From a candidate division CPR2 bacterium GW2011_GWC2_39_10 (GTDB lineage: Bacteria; Patescibacteriota; CPR2): a stretch of DNA of 39,338 bases. Positions within the stretch are counted from its first letter, which is position 1, and every line of letters starts with the position of its first letter. The DNA is taken from the NCBI GenBank assembly GCA_000993275.1, contig LBVV01000016.1:1-39338 (forward strand), in the 5' to 3' direction. The notes beneath the pieces are model-generated. The model was not told the DNA's origin. It did no database searches and saw only the letters and a program-made list of their open reading frames with translations. Position numbers and translations under genes: made by a program. Of this stretch, positions 22,589-30,854 are shown piece after piece.

Positions 22589-22594
22589 ACTTAT

Positions 22595-22600
22595 ATTGTA
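22595..22600 (-). promoter_or_regulatory. -10 box of a leaderless ZIP mRNA
   Basis: TACAAT on the minus strand, six bases before the ATG; the -35 is poor. Confidence 0.4.
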
Positions 22601-22658
22601 ACTGAAGTTCTATACTTAAACCAGAAGTTTACAACCGATCTAGAAGAGTATTTAATGC

Positions 22659-23075
22659 TTAGAGTTTAGAATTTCTTTTGTCCTCATATTCACTAATGGC
22701 CTTATGCAAAGCATCGGCAGCCAAATTTGAACAATGTTCTTTAACCGGAGGTAAACCGCCCAACTGGGAGGAAACGTCTTTTCTGGTCAGTTTTTTTGCC
22801 TCCTCTATGGTCATGCCAACAGCCATGTCTGTTATCATTGACGAAGTGGCAATGGCGGCCGCGCAACCGAAAGTTTTAAATTTTATATCTGTAATAATTT
22901 CTTTGCCAGCTTTTTTTTCAACTTTTATATAAAGCTTCATCATATCTCCGCAAACAGGGTTGCCAACGCTTCCCACTCCCGAAGCATCTTCAATAACCCC
23001 GTAATTGTGCGGGTTAGTAAAATGATCTATTACTTTTTGATTATAAGGCCCGAAACCTTTGTTATCTTTTTTCAT
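22659..23075 (-). CDS. iscU: Fe-S cluster scaffold IscU/NifU-type
   Basis: About 138 residues. The three scaffold cysteines are Cys42 (GNPVCGD), Cys71 (TFGCAAAIA) and Cys115 (PPVKEHCSNLAADALHKAI), with Asp44 next to the first. The SSMITDMAVGMTIEEA segment is typical. An upstream ATG is open, but AAAGGAG precedes the ATG at 23073-23075. It accepts sulfur from IscS and assembles Fe-S clusters, which the radical SAM fusion in this window would need. It follows iscS after a 198-bp AT-rich spacer with ATTTTCAATT-type repeats and no visible gene. Confidence 0.95.
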   Translation of the reverse strand: MKKDNKGFGPYNQKVIDHFTNPHNYGVIEDASGVGSVGNPVCGDMMKLYIKVEKKAGKEIITDIKFKTFGCAAAIATSSMITDMAVGMTIEEAKKLTRKDVSSQLGGLPPVKEHCSNLAADALHKAISEYEDKRNSKL

Positions 23076-23273
23076 AAAATCTCCTTTTTGATTCAAAACA
23101 GATTTCTTTTCTAAAACCTGCCATTCTATACATAAAAATTTTTAATTTCTAATTGTCAATGAATTTTCAAATCATTAATTTTCAATTATTAAGTCGTGTT
23201 GTTTGAAGATTAAGTCATTATAAATTGACTGAAAATTGCAAAATTGGTAATTGAAAATTTATCTCTTTTTCGT

Positions 23274-24476
23274 CTATAGGGCACTTATTTCTCTTAACTT
23301 ATAAACAATTTCCGGAAAGACTTCCAAAAAATAGTCGACTTCTTCCTTAGTATTTTCTTTGCCCAAAGAAATTCTAAGCGACCCATGAATTTTTTCCGGC
23401 GGATAATTTAATGCCTTTAAAACATGACTTGGCTCTAAGGAACCGGAAGAACAAGCGGAACCAGTGGATACGGCAATGCCTTTAAGGTCAAGCTTTATAA
23501 GCATGGACTCGCCCTCAATCCTGTCAATTAAAAAACTTGCAATATTTGGCAGTCTAATTTCCGGATGACCGGTTAAGATAACCCCATCAATTTTTTTCAT
23601 TAAATTTTGAGTAAGATAATCTCTAAGTCCGGAAACTTTTTTGCTTTCCATTTCCTTGTTTTCCTGAGCACTTTTTAAAGCCGCCGCAAGCCCAACTATG
23701 CCCGATATATTTTCGGTGCCTGCCCTTAAACCATTTTCGTGCCCGCCACCGGTACTTAAAGCCTCGATTCCAGTTCCTTTTTTTATGTACAAAAGACCGG
23801 TTCCTTTTGGACCATAAAATTTATGCCCCGAAATAGACAGCATATCCACGCCCAATTTTTTGACGTCTACGTCCAGATATCCGGCCGCTTGAACAGCATC
23901 GGCATGAAAATATATCGGCAAATTATTGCCATTATCTTGTCGTTTTTCTCTGTGTTTTTCAACTATTTTGCTAATTTCTACTATCGGCTCAATGGTACCC
24001 ACTTCGTTGTTGGCATACATCACGGAAATTAAAATTGTATTATCCTTAATCTCACTTTCCAGTTGGCTTAAATTGACAAGTCCGTTTACATCGACATCTG
24101 CGTAGGTTGCCTCAAAATCAAATAATTTTTCAAGCTGCTTGACCGTTTTTAAAATTGCCGGATGCTCAATTTTAGTTGTAATAATATGAAGAGGCTTTGA
24201 AATTAATTTATCCCTAAAAGCGGCTAAAACCGGACCTTTTATGGCAAGATTATCCGATTCCGTCCCTCCGGAATTAAAAATGATCTCCAAAGGATCGCAA
24301 TTTAAAATATTCGCCACTTTCTGTCTCGATTCATCTAAGGCAGCTTTGGCTTCCTGACCAAAAGCATGTAAAGAAGAAGCATTGCCAAATTTATCCGAAA
24401 AATAGGGCTTCATTTTTCCTAAAACGTCTTTGTCTAAAGCTGTAGTAGCCGCATGGTCAAAATAAATTCTTTTCAT
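23274..24476 (-). CDS. iscS: Cysteine desulfurase IscS/NifS
   Basis: 400 residues. PLP lysine Lys219 in SISGHKFYGPKG, active-site Cys342 in STGSACSSGS, the N-terminal FDHAATT, and RAGTENISG are all present. The enzyme takes sulfur from cysteine and passes it to IscU and, very likely, MnmA. Its ATG overlaps the stop of the upstream Phd-like gene (ATGA, 24473-24476), so the two are translationally coupled. Confidence 0.97.
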   Translation of the reverse strand: MKRIYFDHAATTALDKDVLGKMKPYFSDKFGNASSLHAFGQEAKAALDESRQKVANILNCDPLEIIFNSGGTESDNLAIKGPVLAAFRDKLISKPLHIITTKIEHPAILKTVKQLEKLFDFEATYADVDVNGLVNLSQLESEIKDNTILISVMYANNEVGTIEPIVEISKIVEKHREKRQDNGNNLPIYFHADAVQAAGYLDVDVKKLGVDMLSISGHKFYGPKGTGLLYIKKGTGIEALSTGGGHENGLRAGTENISGIVGLAAALKSAQENKEMESKKVSGLRDYLTQNLMKKIDGVILTGHPEIRLPNIASFLIDRIEGESMLIKLDLKGIAVSTGSACSSGSLEPSHVLKALNYPPEKIHGSLRISLGKENTKEEVDYFLEVFPEIVYKLREISAL

Positions 24477-24691
24477 TTATGTAATTCTTTCTTAAAATCT
24501 TTTATACAACTTTTGCATTCTTCAACATGAACGTCTTCGCAGCATATTAATTTGTTATATGTCTCATAGCTAACGAGAACGCCAACCGGCTTAGAATACC
24601 TGAGTAGCACAAAATCTTCACCGTCATTTAAGCCCTGAATTATTTTTGGCGTTTCATTTTGTAGTTCATTTATATTTACAAAGTTTTTCAT
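24473..24691 (-). CDS. Phd/YefM-fold protein with a Cys/His cluster, first gene of the isc operon
   Basis: 72 residues. The N-terminal two thirds look like a Phd/YefM antitoxin domain (VNINELQNETPKIIQGL, DFVLLRYSKPVGVLVSYETY). The C-terminal third, where a toxin-binding segment is expected, instead carries Cys50, Cys51, His55, Cys59 and Cys62 in CCEDVHVEECKSC. No toxin gene is adjacent; the next gene is iscS, overlapping by four bases. Phd-type proteins bind DNA at palindromes and repress their own operon, and an inverted repeat lies over the promoter just upstream. A metal- or cluster-sensing repressor of isc is a reasonable hypothesis, not shown. Confidence 0.7.
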   Translation of the reverse strand: MKNFVNINELQNETPKIIQGLNDGEDFVLLRYSKPVGVLVSYETYNKLICCEDVHVEECKSCIKDFKKELHK

Positions 24692-24697
24692 AATAAA

Positions 24698-24751
24698 TTA
24701 CCCTAAATGTATCCTTTAATCTAGGGTAACTTTTATCCATAAAAAAGTCAA
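24698..24751 (-). promoter_or_regulatory. isc operon promoter with overlapping operator-like inverted repeat
   Basis: On the minus strand: TTGACT (24746-24751), 17-bp spacer, TACCCT (24723-24728). Perfect 8-bp arms TTACCCTA (24698-24705) and TAGGGTAA (24722-24729) are separated by 16 bp. The distal arm covers the -10 box and the proximal arm is seven bases before the ATG of the Phd-like gene. Confidence 0.6.
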
Positions 24752-24876
24752 GGATTTTAACAGATAACGGATTATTTTTGGCTTTTACCTGAAACGATGT
24801 CAAATTTTAAAAATTAAGTTTAAATCTTGTAAAAGAGCTAAAACTGTTTTTTGTTTATTGCTCTTTGTTTGTTGAC

Positions 24877-25998
24877 CTACGGTTGATGGGCTTTTCTTAA
24901 AGATAGGAAAATACTTCCAAGACCCAAAAACCAAACGCCGAAATTTATAATCCAACTTATAACAGGTATGTTTGCCAGAACTACATAGACCAAAAGACCT
25001 AAAGCGATAGCTGCGTAATCGGAAACTTTTTTACTGCTTCCAAATCTCTTAAATAAGTATTTACCGGCAGCAAGAGCCACAAATAGTTTACTTAAAACCA
25101 CCGTGGTTACATAGATTAGAAGAAGCAAAACCGCAATTGGGATACCAATTAAAGTGATAAACAAGAAGATAATGACTACCGGCACCAAGAAGAAGGCCGC
25201 CAGGCCGTACAAGAAGGCTTTGCCGGGCTCTTCGGATATAGTTTCGGATACTTGCTTAAAAGGCTTAGAAAATAACCAGTAAATAAACAATCCAAGAACC
25301 AAATAGGCAAAGAATCCGTAAATGATGGCTGCTATCTTTGCTCCGGGGCTAACTTCCTTGGGCCGTACAATATGTTGCATAACTGTTCCTTTAATTTGAG
25401 CACCTTGGTCAATATCTGCGTTTCTGGTAGATTTAATATTTAAATTACCATTAATGACAGCCCCTTGGGTAACCGTCACAACGCCTGAATTAACAATTAC
25501 GCTGCCATCAACCCAACCCCTAATAAACATGTTTCCGGTAGTTGCCCTTACCCCTCCCGCAACCTTTCCGTCTAGGTTAATGTTGCCGCCTGCCACAATA
25601 ACGTCACCCCTTACATAGCCGCCGGACAGAAGGGAAACATCTCCTCCCGCGACCAACAAATCACCGTCAACCTTGCCTGAAATTCGGACTTGACCTCCGG
25701 CAACTCTTAAATCACCGTTTACATTTCCGCTCGAATCAATTTGACCCGAAACCGCAATTACGTCTCCGCTTACAGTGCCGTCAATGGATAGCTTGCCTGT
25801 AGCCGCAACCACGTCGCCCTTCACAATTCCCTTAATATACGTTTCACCACTTGCAACATAAAGGTTCCCGCTAACAGTTTCGTTTTCTGCCACAGAAACG
25901 TTTTTTTGCGATACTTTATAGCTTGCCGCAAATACAAAAAGGGGAAGCATCAAAAATAAAGCGGTAATGATTACAATTGTTTTCTTAAATCTAAACAT
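24877..25998 (-). CDS. Bactofilin-like beta-helix protein with C-terminal membrane domain
   Basis: 373 residues. A signal peptide (~1-24) is followed by about 180 residues of short repeated strands of the type GDVxVxxGxIxxxGxVxGD (SGNLYVASG, VKGDVVAATG, VSGDVIAVSG, VNGDLRVAGG, VDGDLLVAGG, VRGDVIVAGG). This is the signature of polymer-forming bactofilin or other right-handed beta-helix domains. The C-terminal ~150 residues have about four membrane helices. Bactofilins are usually cytosolic; the signal peptide puts this domain outside, so it may be an envelope scaffold. A GAAGGG site precedes the ATG. Confidence 0.85.
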   Translation of the reverse strand: MFRFKKTIVIITALFLMLPLFVFAASYKVSQKNVSVAENETVSGNLYVASGETYIKGIVKGDVVAATGKLSIDGTVSGDVIAVSGQIDSSGNVNGDLRVAGGQVRISGKVDGDLLVAGGDVSLLSGGYVRGDVIVAGGNINLDGKVAGGVRATTGNMFIRGWVDGSVIVNSGVVTVTQGAVINGNLNIKSTRNADIDQGAQIKGTVMQHIVRPKEVSPGAKIAAIIYGFFAYLVLGLFIYWLFSKPFKQVSETISEEPGKAFLYGLAAFFLVPVVIIFLFITLIGIPIAVLLLLIYVTTVVLSKLFVALAAGKYLFKRFGSSKKVSDYAAIALGLLVYVVLANIPVISWIINFGVWFLGLGSIFLSLRKAHQP

Positions 25999-26117
25999 TA
26001 TTTGCCCTTCGTTTAACTACACTTTAAGCATACCAAATGGCTAGATAATTAAAAAGGGCAATTTCAATAACTATTTCACTTTTAGAAGCATCTTTTCTAA
26101 TCTTTCTTTGCCAAAGG

Positions 26118-26146
26118 TTGATTTTATCCTCATTTGAAACTAAACT
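26118..26146 (+). promoter_or_regulatory. Leaderless promoter of corA
   Basis: TTGATT (26118-26123), 17-bp spacer, TAAACT (26141-26146), six bases, ATG at 26153. No Shine-Dalgarno. Confidence 0.6.
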
Positions 26147-26152
26147 ATACTT

Positions 26153-27064
26153 ATGCAAACAGTTTCAACAGAAAATTTCAACTGGCTTAATATCGAAAAT
26201 CCCACCGCCAAAGATATTATTTTTTTAAAACAAAGTTACGCCTTTCATGACTTAAACTTGGAAGACTGTCTTTCGGATATTCAAAGACCAAAAGTAGACG
26301 CTCAACCGGATCATATTTTTATTGTCCTACATTTCCCGCGCTATTTTAAGACCTTAAAGAAAATGATAGCCTCCGAAGTTGATATTTTTTTAGGTCAAAA
26401 CTATATGATTACCCTGCATAAAGGAGATCTAAAACCCTTAAACGATTTCTTTAGTGACATGAAAAAAAATAAGACCGAGCTGGATAGTTTAGTTGAAAAA
26501 GGGTCGGCCATGGTCATGTACGAACTAATCTCCCAAATGTTTGAATATTGTTTTCCGATAATAGACAAAATTGGTGAACGCCTAAACACTATCGAATCCG
26601 CGATGTTTGAAGAAAGACCATCGTCAATTGTGCCCGAAATTGCCAGAATAAATCAGGAAATTATCACCTTTAGAAAAACCATCGCTCCCGAAAGAAGGGT
26701 AATTTTAGACCTCGAGGATCGCATCAGACCATTTTCTTCTCCCGGAAACGATTTGTATTTTGATGACATGACTGACTTAATCGAAAAAATTTGGGACAAC
26801 TTAGAAAACTTTAGGGAAGTTTCCGAATCTCTTCAGCGTACACACGATTCTTATATCACCTATAGGTTAAATGAGGGTATCAAAATCCTAACCGTGTTTT
26901 CAGCTATACTTTTGCCGCTAACATTAATTACCGGTTATTATGGAATGAACGTCGAAGGTTTGCCCATTGCCAGACACCCTTTATCGGCTGAGTTTATTTT
27001 TCTTGGTATGCTTGCAATAGTAGGACTGCTTTTATATCTTTTCAAGAAAAAAGACATTATTTAG
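26153..27064 (+). CDS. corA: CorA-family magnesium/cobalt transporter
   Basis: 303 residues. A soluble N-terminal funnel domain, a long helix (YELISQMFEYCFPIIDKIGERLNTIE...), then two membrane helices with the signature GYYGMNVEGLP in the loop (GMN motif) and a short C-terminal basic tail (FKKKDII). This matches CorA pentameric channels for Mg2+. It is one of only two ordinary plus-strand genes in the window. Its stop overlaps the stop of the convergent gene at 27061-27064. Confidence 0.95.
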   Translation: MQTVSTENFNWLNIENPTAKDIIFLKQSYAFHDLNLEDCLSDIQRPKVDAQPDHIFIVLHFPRYFKTLKKMIASEVDIFLGQNYMITLHKGDLKPLNDFFSDMKKNKTELDSLVEKGSAMVMYELISQMFEYCFPIIDKIGERLNTIESAMFEERPSSIVPEIARINQEIITFRKTIAPERRVILDLEDRIRPFSSPGNDLYFDDMTDLIEKIWDNLENFREVSESLQRTHDSYITYRLNEGIKILTVFSAILLPLTLITGYYGMNVEGLPIARHPLSAEFIFLGMLAIVGLLLYLFKKKDII

Positions 27065-27705
27065 ATGCTATAGAATCCACAATACTTGCTTCCACAGCTG
27101 TCCGTATAATACTTATCTATCTTTATTTCTCCTAAAACTTTCTTAAATTCATAATATGCCGTCCTCACAACCGTGCTTTCCCTGCCCAACGAATTATCAT
27201 AAACCAATCTTTGCTCTTTAACCGTTGCCTTGCTTTCGTCTCCCTGGGAGGAACCGGATAAGACCTTATAATGAGTAGTATAAGAAAGGGCGCTACTGGT
27301 TACGAAAAGATGGGGGCCTCCCAAATTGCCATTTAAATCTTTTCCGGTCGAAAGAAGAGATTTTGTAATTTTATCCGCTTCCGATTCCGCTTCAGTAAAA
27401 TTGTCAAAAATTTTGCTGATATCCTTGGACATATAATCATTAATAAAACCTTCAAGAGTTACCGAAAACTCATAATTTATATTATTTTGCCAATCCTCGG
27501 GCGATGAAGTTGGTGTTATTGTGGTGCTTAGCCCTTCCTGAATTATTCTTTCCTTCTCGGAAATTGTAGGCGACGGAGTACCTCGGTCTACCGTCTTTTT
27601 ATTATCTTTTTTAAACAAAAGGGCACCAATTGCCAGTCCGCCAAATACTGCCACAAATGACAATATGATAATAAACATTTTAAAATTCTTCTTTTTCATT
27701 TTCAT
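27061..27705 (-). CDS. Unknown membrane-anchored extracellular protein
   Basis: About 214 residues. After a basic start (MKMKKKNFK) there is one membrane helix (FIIILSFVAVFGGLAIGALLF), a Thr/Pro/Ser-rich linker, and a ~150-residue domain with two Cys near the end (DSCGSKYCGFYSI). No family recognised. The ATG at 27703-27705 follows GGGGG; an ATG four codons upstream (27717) is also open. Convergent with corA. Confidence 0.65.
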   Translation of the reverse strand: MKMKKKNFKMFIIILSFVAVFGGLAIGALLFKKDNKKTVDRGTPSPTISEKERIIQEGLSTTITPTSSPEDWQNNINYEFSVTLEGFINDYMSKDISKIFDNFTEAESEADKITKSLLSTGKDLNGNLGGPHLFVTSSALSYTTHYKVLSGSSQGDESKATVKEQRLVYDNSLGRESTVVRTAYYEFKKVLGEIKIDKYYTDSCGSKYCGFYSI

Positions 27706-27766
27706 AATTACCCCCATAATTTTATCTTAAAACTATTTTAGCATATTTTTTTAAAACTCTTTATTA

Positions 27767-27772
27767 TATAAT
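27767..27772 (+). promoter_or_regulatory. -10 box of a leaderless mRNA
   Basis: Perfect TATAAT followed by six bases and the ATG at 27779; no ribosome site. Confidence 0.55.
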
Positions 27773-27778
27773 TAAGTT

Positions 27779-28273
27779 ATGAACAGATATGACTTATTTA
27801 AAAAGCTCGTGGAAGAAAACGGATCATTCATAATTGATGCGGTTGACAGGAAATCCAACCCCGTTTTCAGTTTATGTATTAACAAAGTTTCCTTTTCAGA
27901 CGGCTCCGAAGCTATAGAAGTTAAGCAGCTAGTATTTATAAGGCCTTACATAGAGGCAAGCGAAAAAGTAACGCCAATTGTTTTTACTTACCACTTAAAA
28001 AAAGACGGCGATATACTAATTAATCAGAAAGAGGTTGAAAACAAAGTGGCTGATTGGCTTTCGTCTGAAGATATTAAAGCGGCAGTCAGCCATGTTATCT
28101 GGGATTTAAACTACCCATGGAATTACACGTATCATTTTGAAGAAACTGCCGATAAAATAACCCTTCGCGACAGTTCCTTTATTACTTCGGGGAAGGGCAG
28201 TAATTTTGTTATTAGACCATATGACGAGAAAACAAACCTTTACGATTTATGGCAATCCAGACTTTCTCTCTAA
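27779..28273 (+). CDS. Unknown cytosolic protein
   Basis: 164 residues, no signal peptide or membrane segment. A mixed alpha-beta sequence (MNRYDLFKKLVEENGSFIID, VFSLCINKVSF, IEVKQLVFIRPYIE) with an aromatic segment (VIWDLNYPWNYTYHFEE). Nothing recognisable. Its mRNA starts at or next to the ATG. It is convergent with the next gene, with stop codons overlapping at 28270-28273. Confidence 0.65.
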   Translation: MNRYDLFKKLVEENGSFIIDAVDRKSNPVFSLCINKVSFSDGSEAIEVKQLVFIRPYIEASEKVTPIVFTYHLKKDGDILINQKEVENKVADWLSSEDIKAAVSHVIWDLNYPWNYTYHFEETADKITLRDSSFITSGKGSNFVIRPYDEKTNLYDLWQSRLSL

Positions 28274-28773
28274 CTTTTCTTTAGGTTTTGAATTATTTTT
28301 ACTAATTCTTTTTTATCTAATTGCTGCATCGGCCGTATTGAAACCCATGTTCCGTTATAAATGAAGCTGGCCGCCAAGATACCATTTGCCTGCCCAAAAT
28401 ATACGTCTTTGCCGTCAATCATTTCATTTTTTAAATCGAGCCACGAAAGATAGGTTTTTAAATCTATCTCCCTTGTAATTTTACTTTCGGTAAACCAAAT
28501 TGTATCGCTACCCTTTGCCGCAAAAAAAGCAAAATTATCGGGTTGAATTTTTTTGGACTCGGATAATGATTGGCCGCTAATAACAAATCCTTCAGGCAAA
28601 TACCGCGGCTCATATAGATCAAAGATTACCTTACTTTTATACATCTCAAATTGGGTATGAGAATAACGATTGCTATTATTTTTATAGGAAACAAATATAA
28701 ATACAACCAGAGCGGCAACTATTATAGCCGGAAGGAAGATTTCTTTTTTAATTGTCGACGATTTTTCACTCAT
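28270..28773 (-). CDS. Membrane-anchored protein with a DUF4367-like domain
   Basis: 167 residues: a basic start, one membrane helix (FLPAIIVAALVVFIFVSY), then an extracellular domain. The segment LYEPRYLPEGFVISGQSLSE has the YLPEGF pattern seen in DUF4367-type domains of anti-sigma-like and envelope proteins. This is a weak family hint. A TATCAT box lies nine bases before the ATG, and no ribosome site is seen. Confidence 0.65.
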   Translation of the reverse strand: MSEKSSTIKKEIFLPAIIVAALVVFIFVSYKNNSNRYSHTQFEMYKSKVIFDLYEPRYLPEGFVISGQSLSESKKIQPDNFAFFAAKGSDTIWFTESKITREIDLKTYLSWLDLKNEMIDGKDVYFGQANGILAASFIYNGTWVSIRPMQQLDKKELVKIIQNLKKS

Positions 28774-28825
28774 CTTGCCCGTATGATAATTTATTTACTA
28801 AAGTATGTCCAGCCTAATCTTTTAA

Positions 28826-29665
28826 TTAATTTTTCAAATCAAAGAAATTGACGGCATTTTTGGTGGTCCAATCCGCCACTTCTTCAAGTTTTATTTGCTT
28901 AATTTCGGCAATTTTTTTAGCCACTTCCAATAGATTAGCCGGCTCATTTATTGTCCCTCTTTTGCCCTGCGGCGCCAGAAAAGGGGCGTCAGTTTCGATC
29001 ATTATGGGCGATAAATCAAAATAACGGATTATTTCTTGACCGTCTTTATTGTTTGGATAGGTAATATTAGCCGTAAAAGAAATTAGCCACCCTTTATTAA
29101 TAATTTCTTTAGCAATTTCCAAAGAATACGAGAAACAATGAAAAACCGCCTTAAGGTTTGAAAATTCATTCATTATTTTTAAGGTATCATCGGCCGAATC
29201 TCTGGAATGAATTATTACTGGCATATTATCATAAGCCGCAAGTTGTAATTGCCGAATAAATAGTTCTTTTTGAGCTCTCTTTATGTCTATTTCCCCGACT
29301 TTGCCCTGAGCGAAGTCGAAGGGTGTTTCCGGCAGACGAAAATAGTCCAGACCAATTTCGCCAATTGCCACTACTTTTTCTTCGCCTAAAAGCTGCTTAA
29401 TCTCAAAAATTTGATTATCAATTAACTTGTCTTCGTTAAATAAGTTATCCTCAACTAAAACATGGGGATGCAAACCGATAGAGGGATAAATTTGACTATA
29501 TTTTTTCCCCAAATCAACACTTTTTCTAGACCCGACCAAATTATTGCCGACGTTTATAATTTTAGTAACTCTCGTATTTTGGGCATTATCCAAAACCTTA
29601 TCTATCCTTCCGATAAGGTCGGGGAAATCCAAATGAGCATGAGTGTCAATTAACTGGGACAGCAA
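28826..29665 (-). CDS. tatD: TatD-family metal-dependent nuclease
   Basis: 279 residues, TIM-barrel hydrolase. Metal ligands are visible: IDTHAHLDFP (HxH), EIGLDYF (Glu), IIHSRD (His), FHCFSYS (His), and IETDAPFLAP (Asp). The family acts as a 3'-5' DNase/RNase and in DNA repair. After GEIGLDYFRL there is an insertion reading PETPFDFAQGKVGEID that other TatD proteins lack; it is encoded by a palindromic repeat (see the repeat entry). The gene overlaps the MFS gene by 20 bases and ends the metG-MFS-tatD operon. Confidence 0.94.
   Translation of the reverse strand: MLSQLIDTHAHLDFPDLIGRIDKVLDNAQNTRVTKIINVGNNLVGSRKSVDLGKKYSQIYPSIGLHPHVLVEDNLFNEDKLIDNQIFEIKQLLGEEKVVAIGEIGLDYFRLPETPFDFAQGKVGEIDIKRAQKELFIRQLQLAAYDNMPVIIHSRDSADDTLKIMNEFSNLKAVFHCFSYSLEIAKEIINKGWLISFTANITYPNNKDGQEIIRYFDLSPIMIETDAPFLAPQGKRGTINEPANLLEVAKKIAEIKQIKLEEVADWTTKNAVNFFDLKN
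29300..29330. repeat. Palindromic repeat inserted in frame in tatD
   Basis: CCCTGAGCGAAGTCGAAGGG (29304-29323) is a dispersed bacterial repeat type. Here it is read as the residues PFDFAQGK within TatD without breaking the frame. Confidence 0.65.
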
Positions 29666-30845
29666 TTTTTGACTCCACTTTAGATAGCGGCATAACCGAA
29701 ATCATAAAACTTGCCAGTCCGCCAATTAAAATACCAAGAATTAAAGTTGATTCTAAACTAAAATATAAACTGAATACGAAAATTAGACCGAAAAAGATAA
29801 CTCGCGATAAATCAGCGGTAACTTCCATTATGTAAAGGTATTCCAACCGGCTTTCTTCGTCAGCATGAAGATAATATTCCGCAAACCATGGCGATAAAAA
29901 GATTGCATGACAAATACTTCCAAACACATTGAATAGCAAAACATGACTGGCAGTCTTAGCATACAATCTCAAAAAATAGGAAACTCCGGTAAGGTAGCTT
30001 CCCCGCTTAATATAATCCGATTTTATTTTTTTATCCGTTTTTTTACCAACCATATACGTTGTAAAAACCCCTGCAAGACTTGCCAGCGAAGCAAGAGCTC
30101 CAACCATTTGGTAGCTTAAAACAATTAAATAAACAAAAAAAGGCCATATAAATAAACTAACCGAAGCCTCAATGCCGCTTCCGGCATAAGAAAGCTGCTG
30201 CCTATAGATATCTTTGATTTTCACTCTTTTTAAAATAAAATGATCTTTGACGGGCGGTTCGCTGGTACTAAGCAATGGAATAAGCGCAAGTATTAGGCCT
30301 ATAAGTACGAATAAATAAACGTATTGCATGCCATAATTTTCGGCTATAAAGCCGCCAAAAAAAGGAGCAAGGGCGCTAACAAACCAAAGCATGATATACA
30401 TTTTGCTCACTTCTTTACCGGCAGAGCCTCGATGCTTTGCCTTGGAGAAATCGAAATGATACCCCTGCCAAAACAAAGCCATGGATATTGCTTGAATCAT
30501 GGCGAGCAACCAAAACGGCCAACGATAAGTTCCTACATTGGATAACATAAAAAAATGAAGAATCAAAAACGGAACACTTAAAGCAATGTTGTGTTTTGGG
30601 CCAAATCTTAAAATTGAATAAGAAGACACTATTTCGAATATGGCCTCAAATAAAAAAAGATAAAAATAATATAAAATAATTGATTGGATTGAATAATGGA
30701 GATTGTAAAGGTAAATAGGAATAAAAATTGAAGCCATGGCCACCAAAAAAGATCTTAAAGTCATAAAAAGATAGATCTCGTTTAGCTCGGAAAATTTTAT
30801 CCTATGCAAATGATGACTATTTAGCCGGTGTTCGGACAGAAACAA
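29646..30845 (-). CDS. MFS-type membrane transporter
   Basis: 399 residues with about eleven to twelve membrane helices and a central charged loop (STSEPPVKDHFILKRVKIKD). Gly-rich helix ends and a basic loop after helix 2 (LRFGPKH) fit the major facilitator superfamily. No substrate clue. The start is a TTG (30843-30845) just after AGGAGGG. Nine bases separate it from the metG stop, so the two are cotranscribed. Confidence 0.8.
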   Translation of the reverse strand: MFLSEHRLNSHHLHRIKFSELNEIYLFMTLRSFLVAMASIFIPIYLYNLHYSIQSIILYYFYLFLFEAIFEIVSSYSILRFGPKHNIALSVPFLILHFFMLSNVGTYRWPFWLLAMIQAISMALFWQGYHFDFSKAKHRGSAGKEVSKMYIMLWFVSALAPFFGGFIAENYGMQYVYLFVLIGLILALIPLLSTSEPPVKDHFILKRVKIKDIYRQQLSYAGSGIEASVSLFIWPFFVYLIVLSYQMVGALASLASLAGVFTTYMVGKKTDKKIKSDYIKRGSYLTGVSYFLRLYAKTASHVLLFNVFGSICHAIFLSPWFAEYYLHADEESRLEYLYIMEVTADLSRVIFFGLIFVFSLYFSLESTLILGILIGGLASFMISVMPLSKVESKIAVPVN

Positions 30846-30854
30846 TTTACCCTC

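Noticed and set aside
23097-23273. AT-rich repeats between iscS and iscU that might be a regulatory element
   Set aside because: Loose ATTTTCAATT-type repeats only, with no defined palindrome or promoter.
24473-24691. Ordinary toxin-antitoxin pair
   Set aside because: No adjacent toxin-sized gene; the only overlapping neighbour is iscS.
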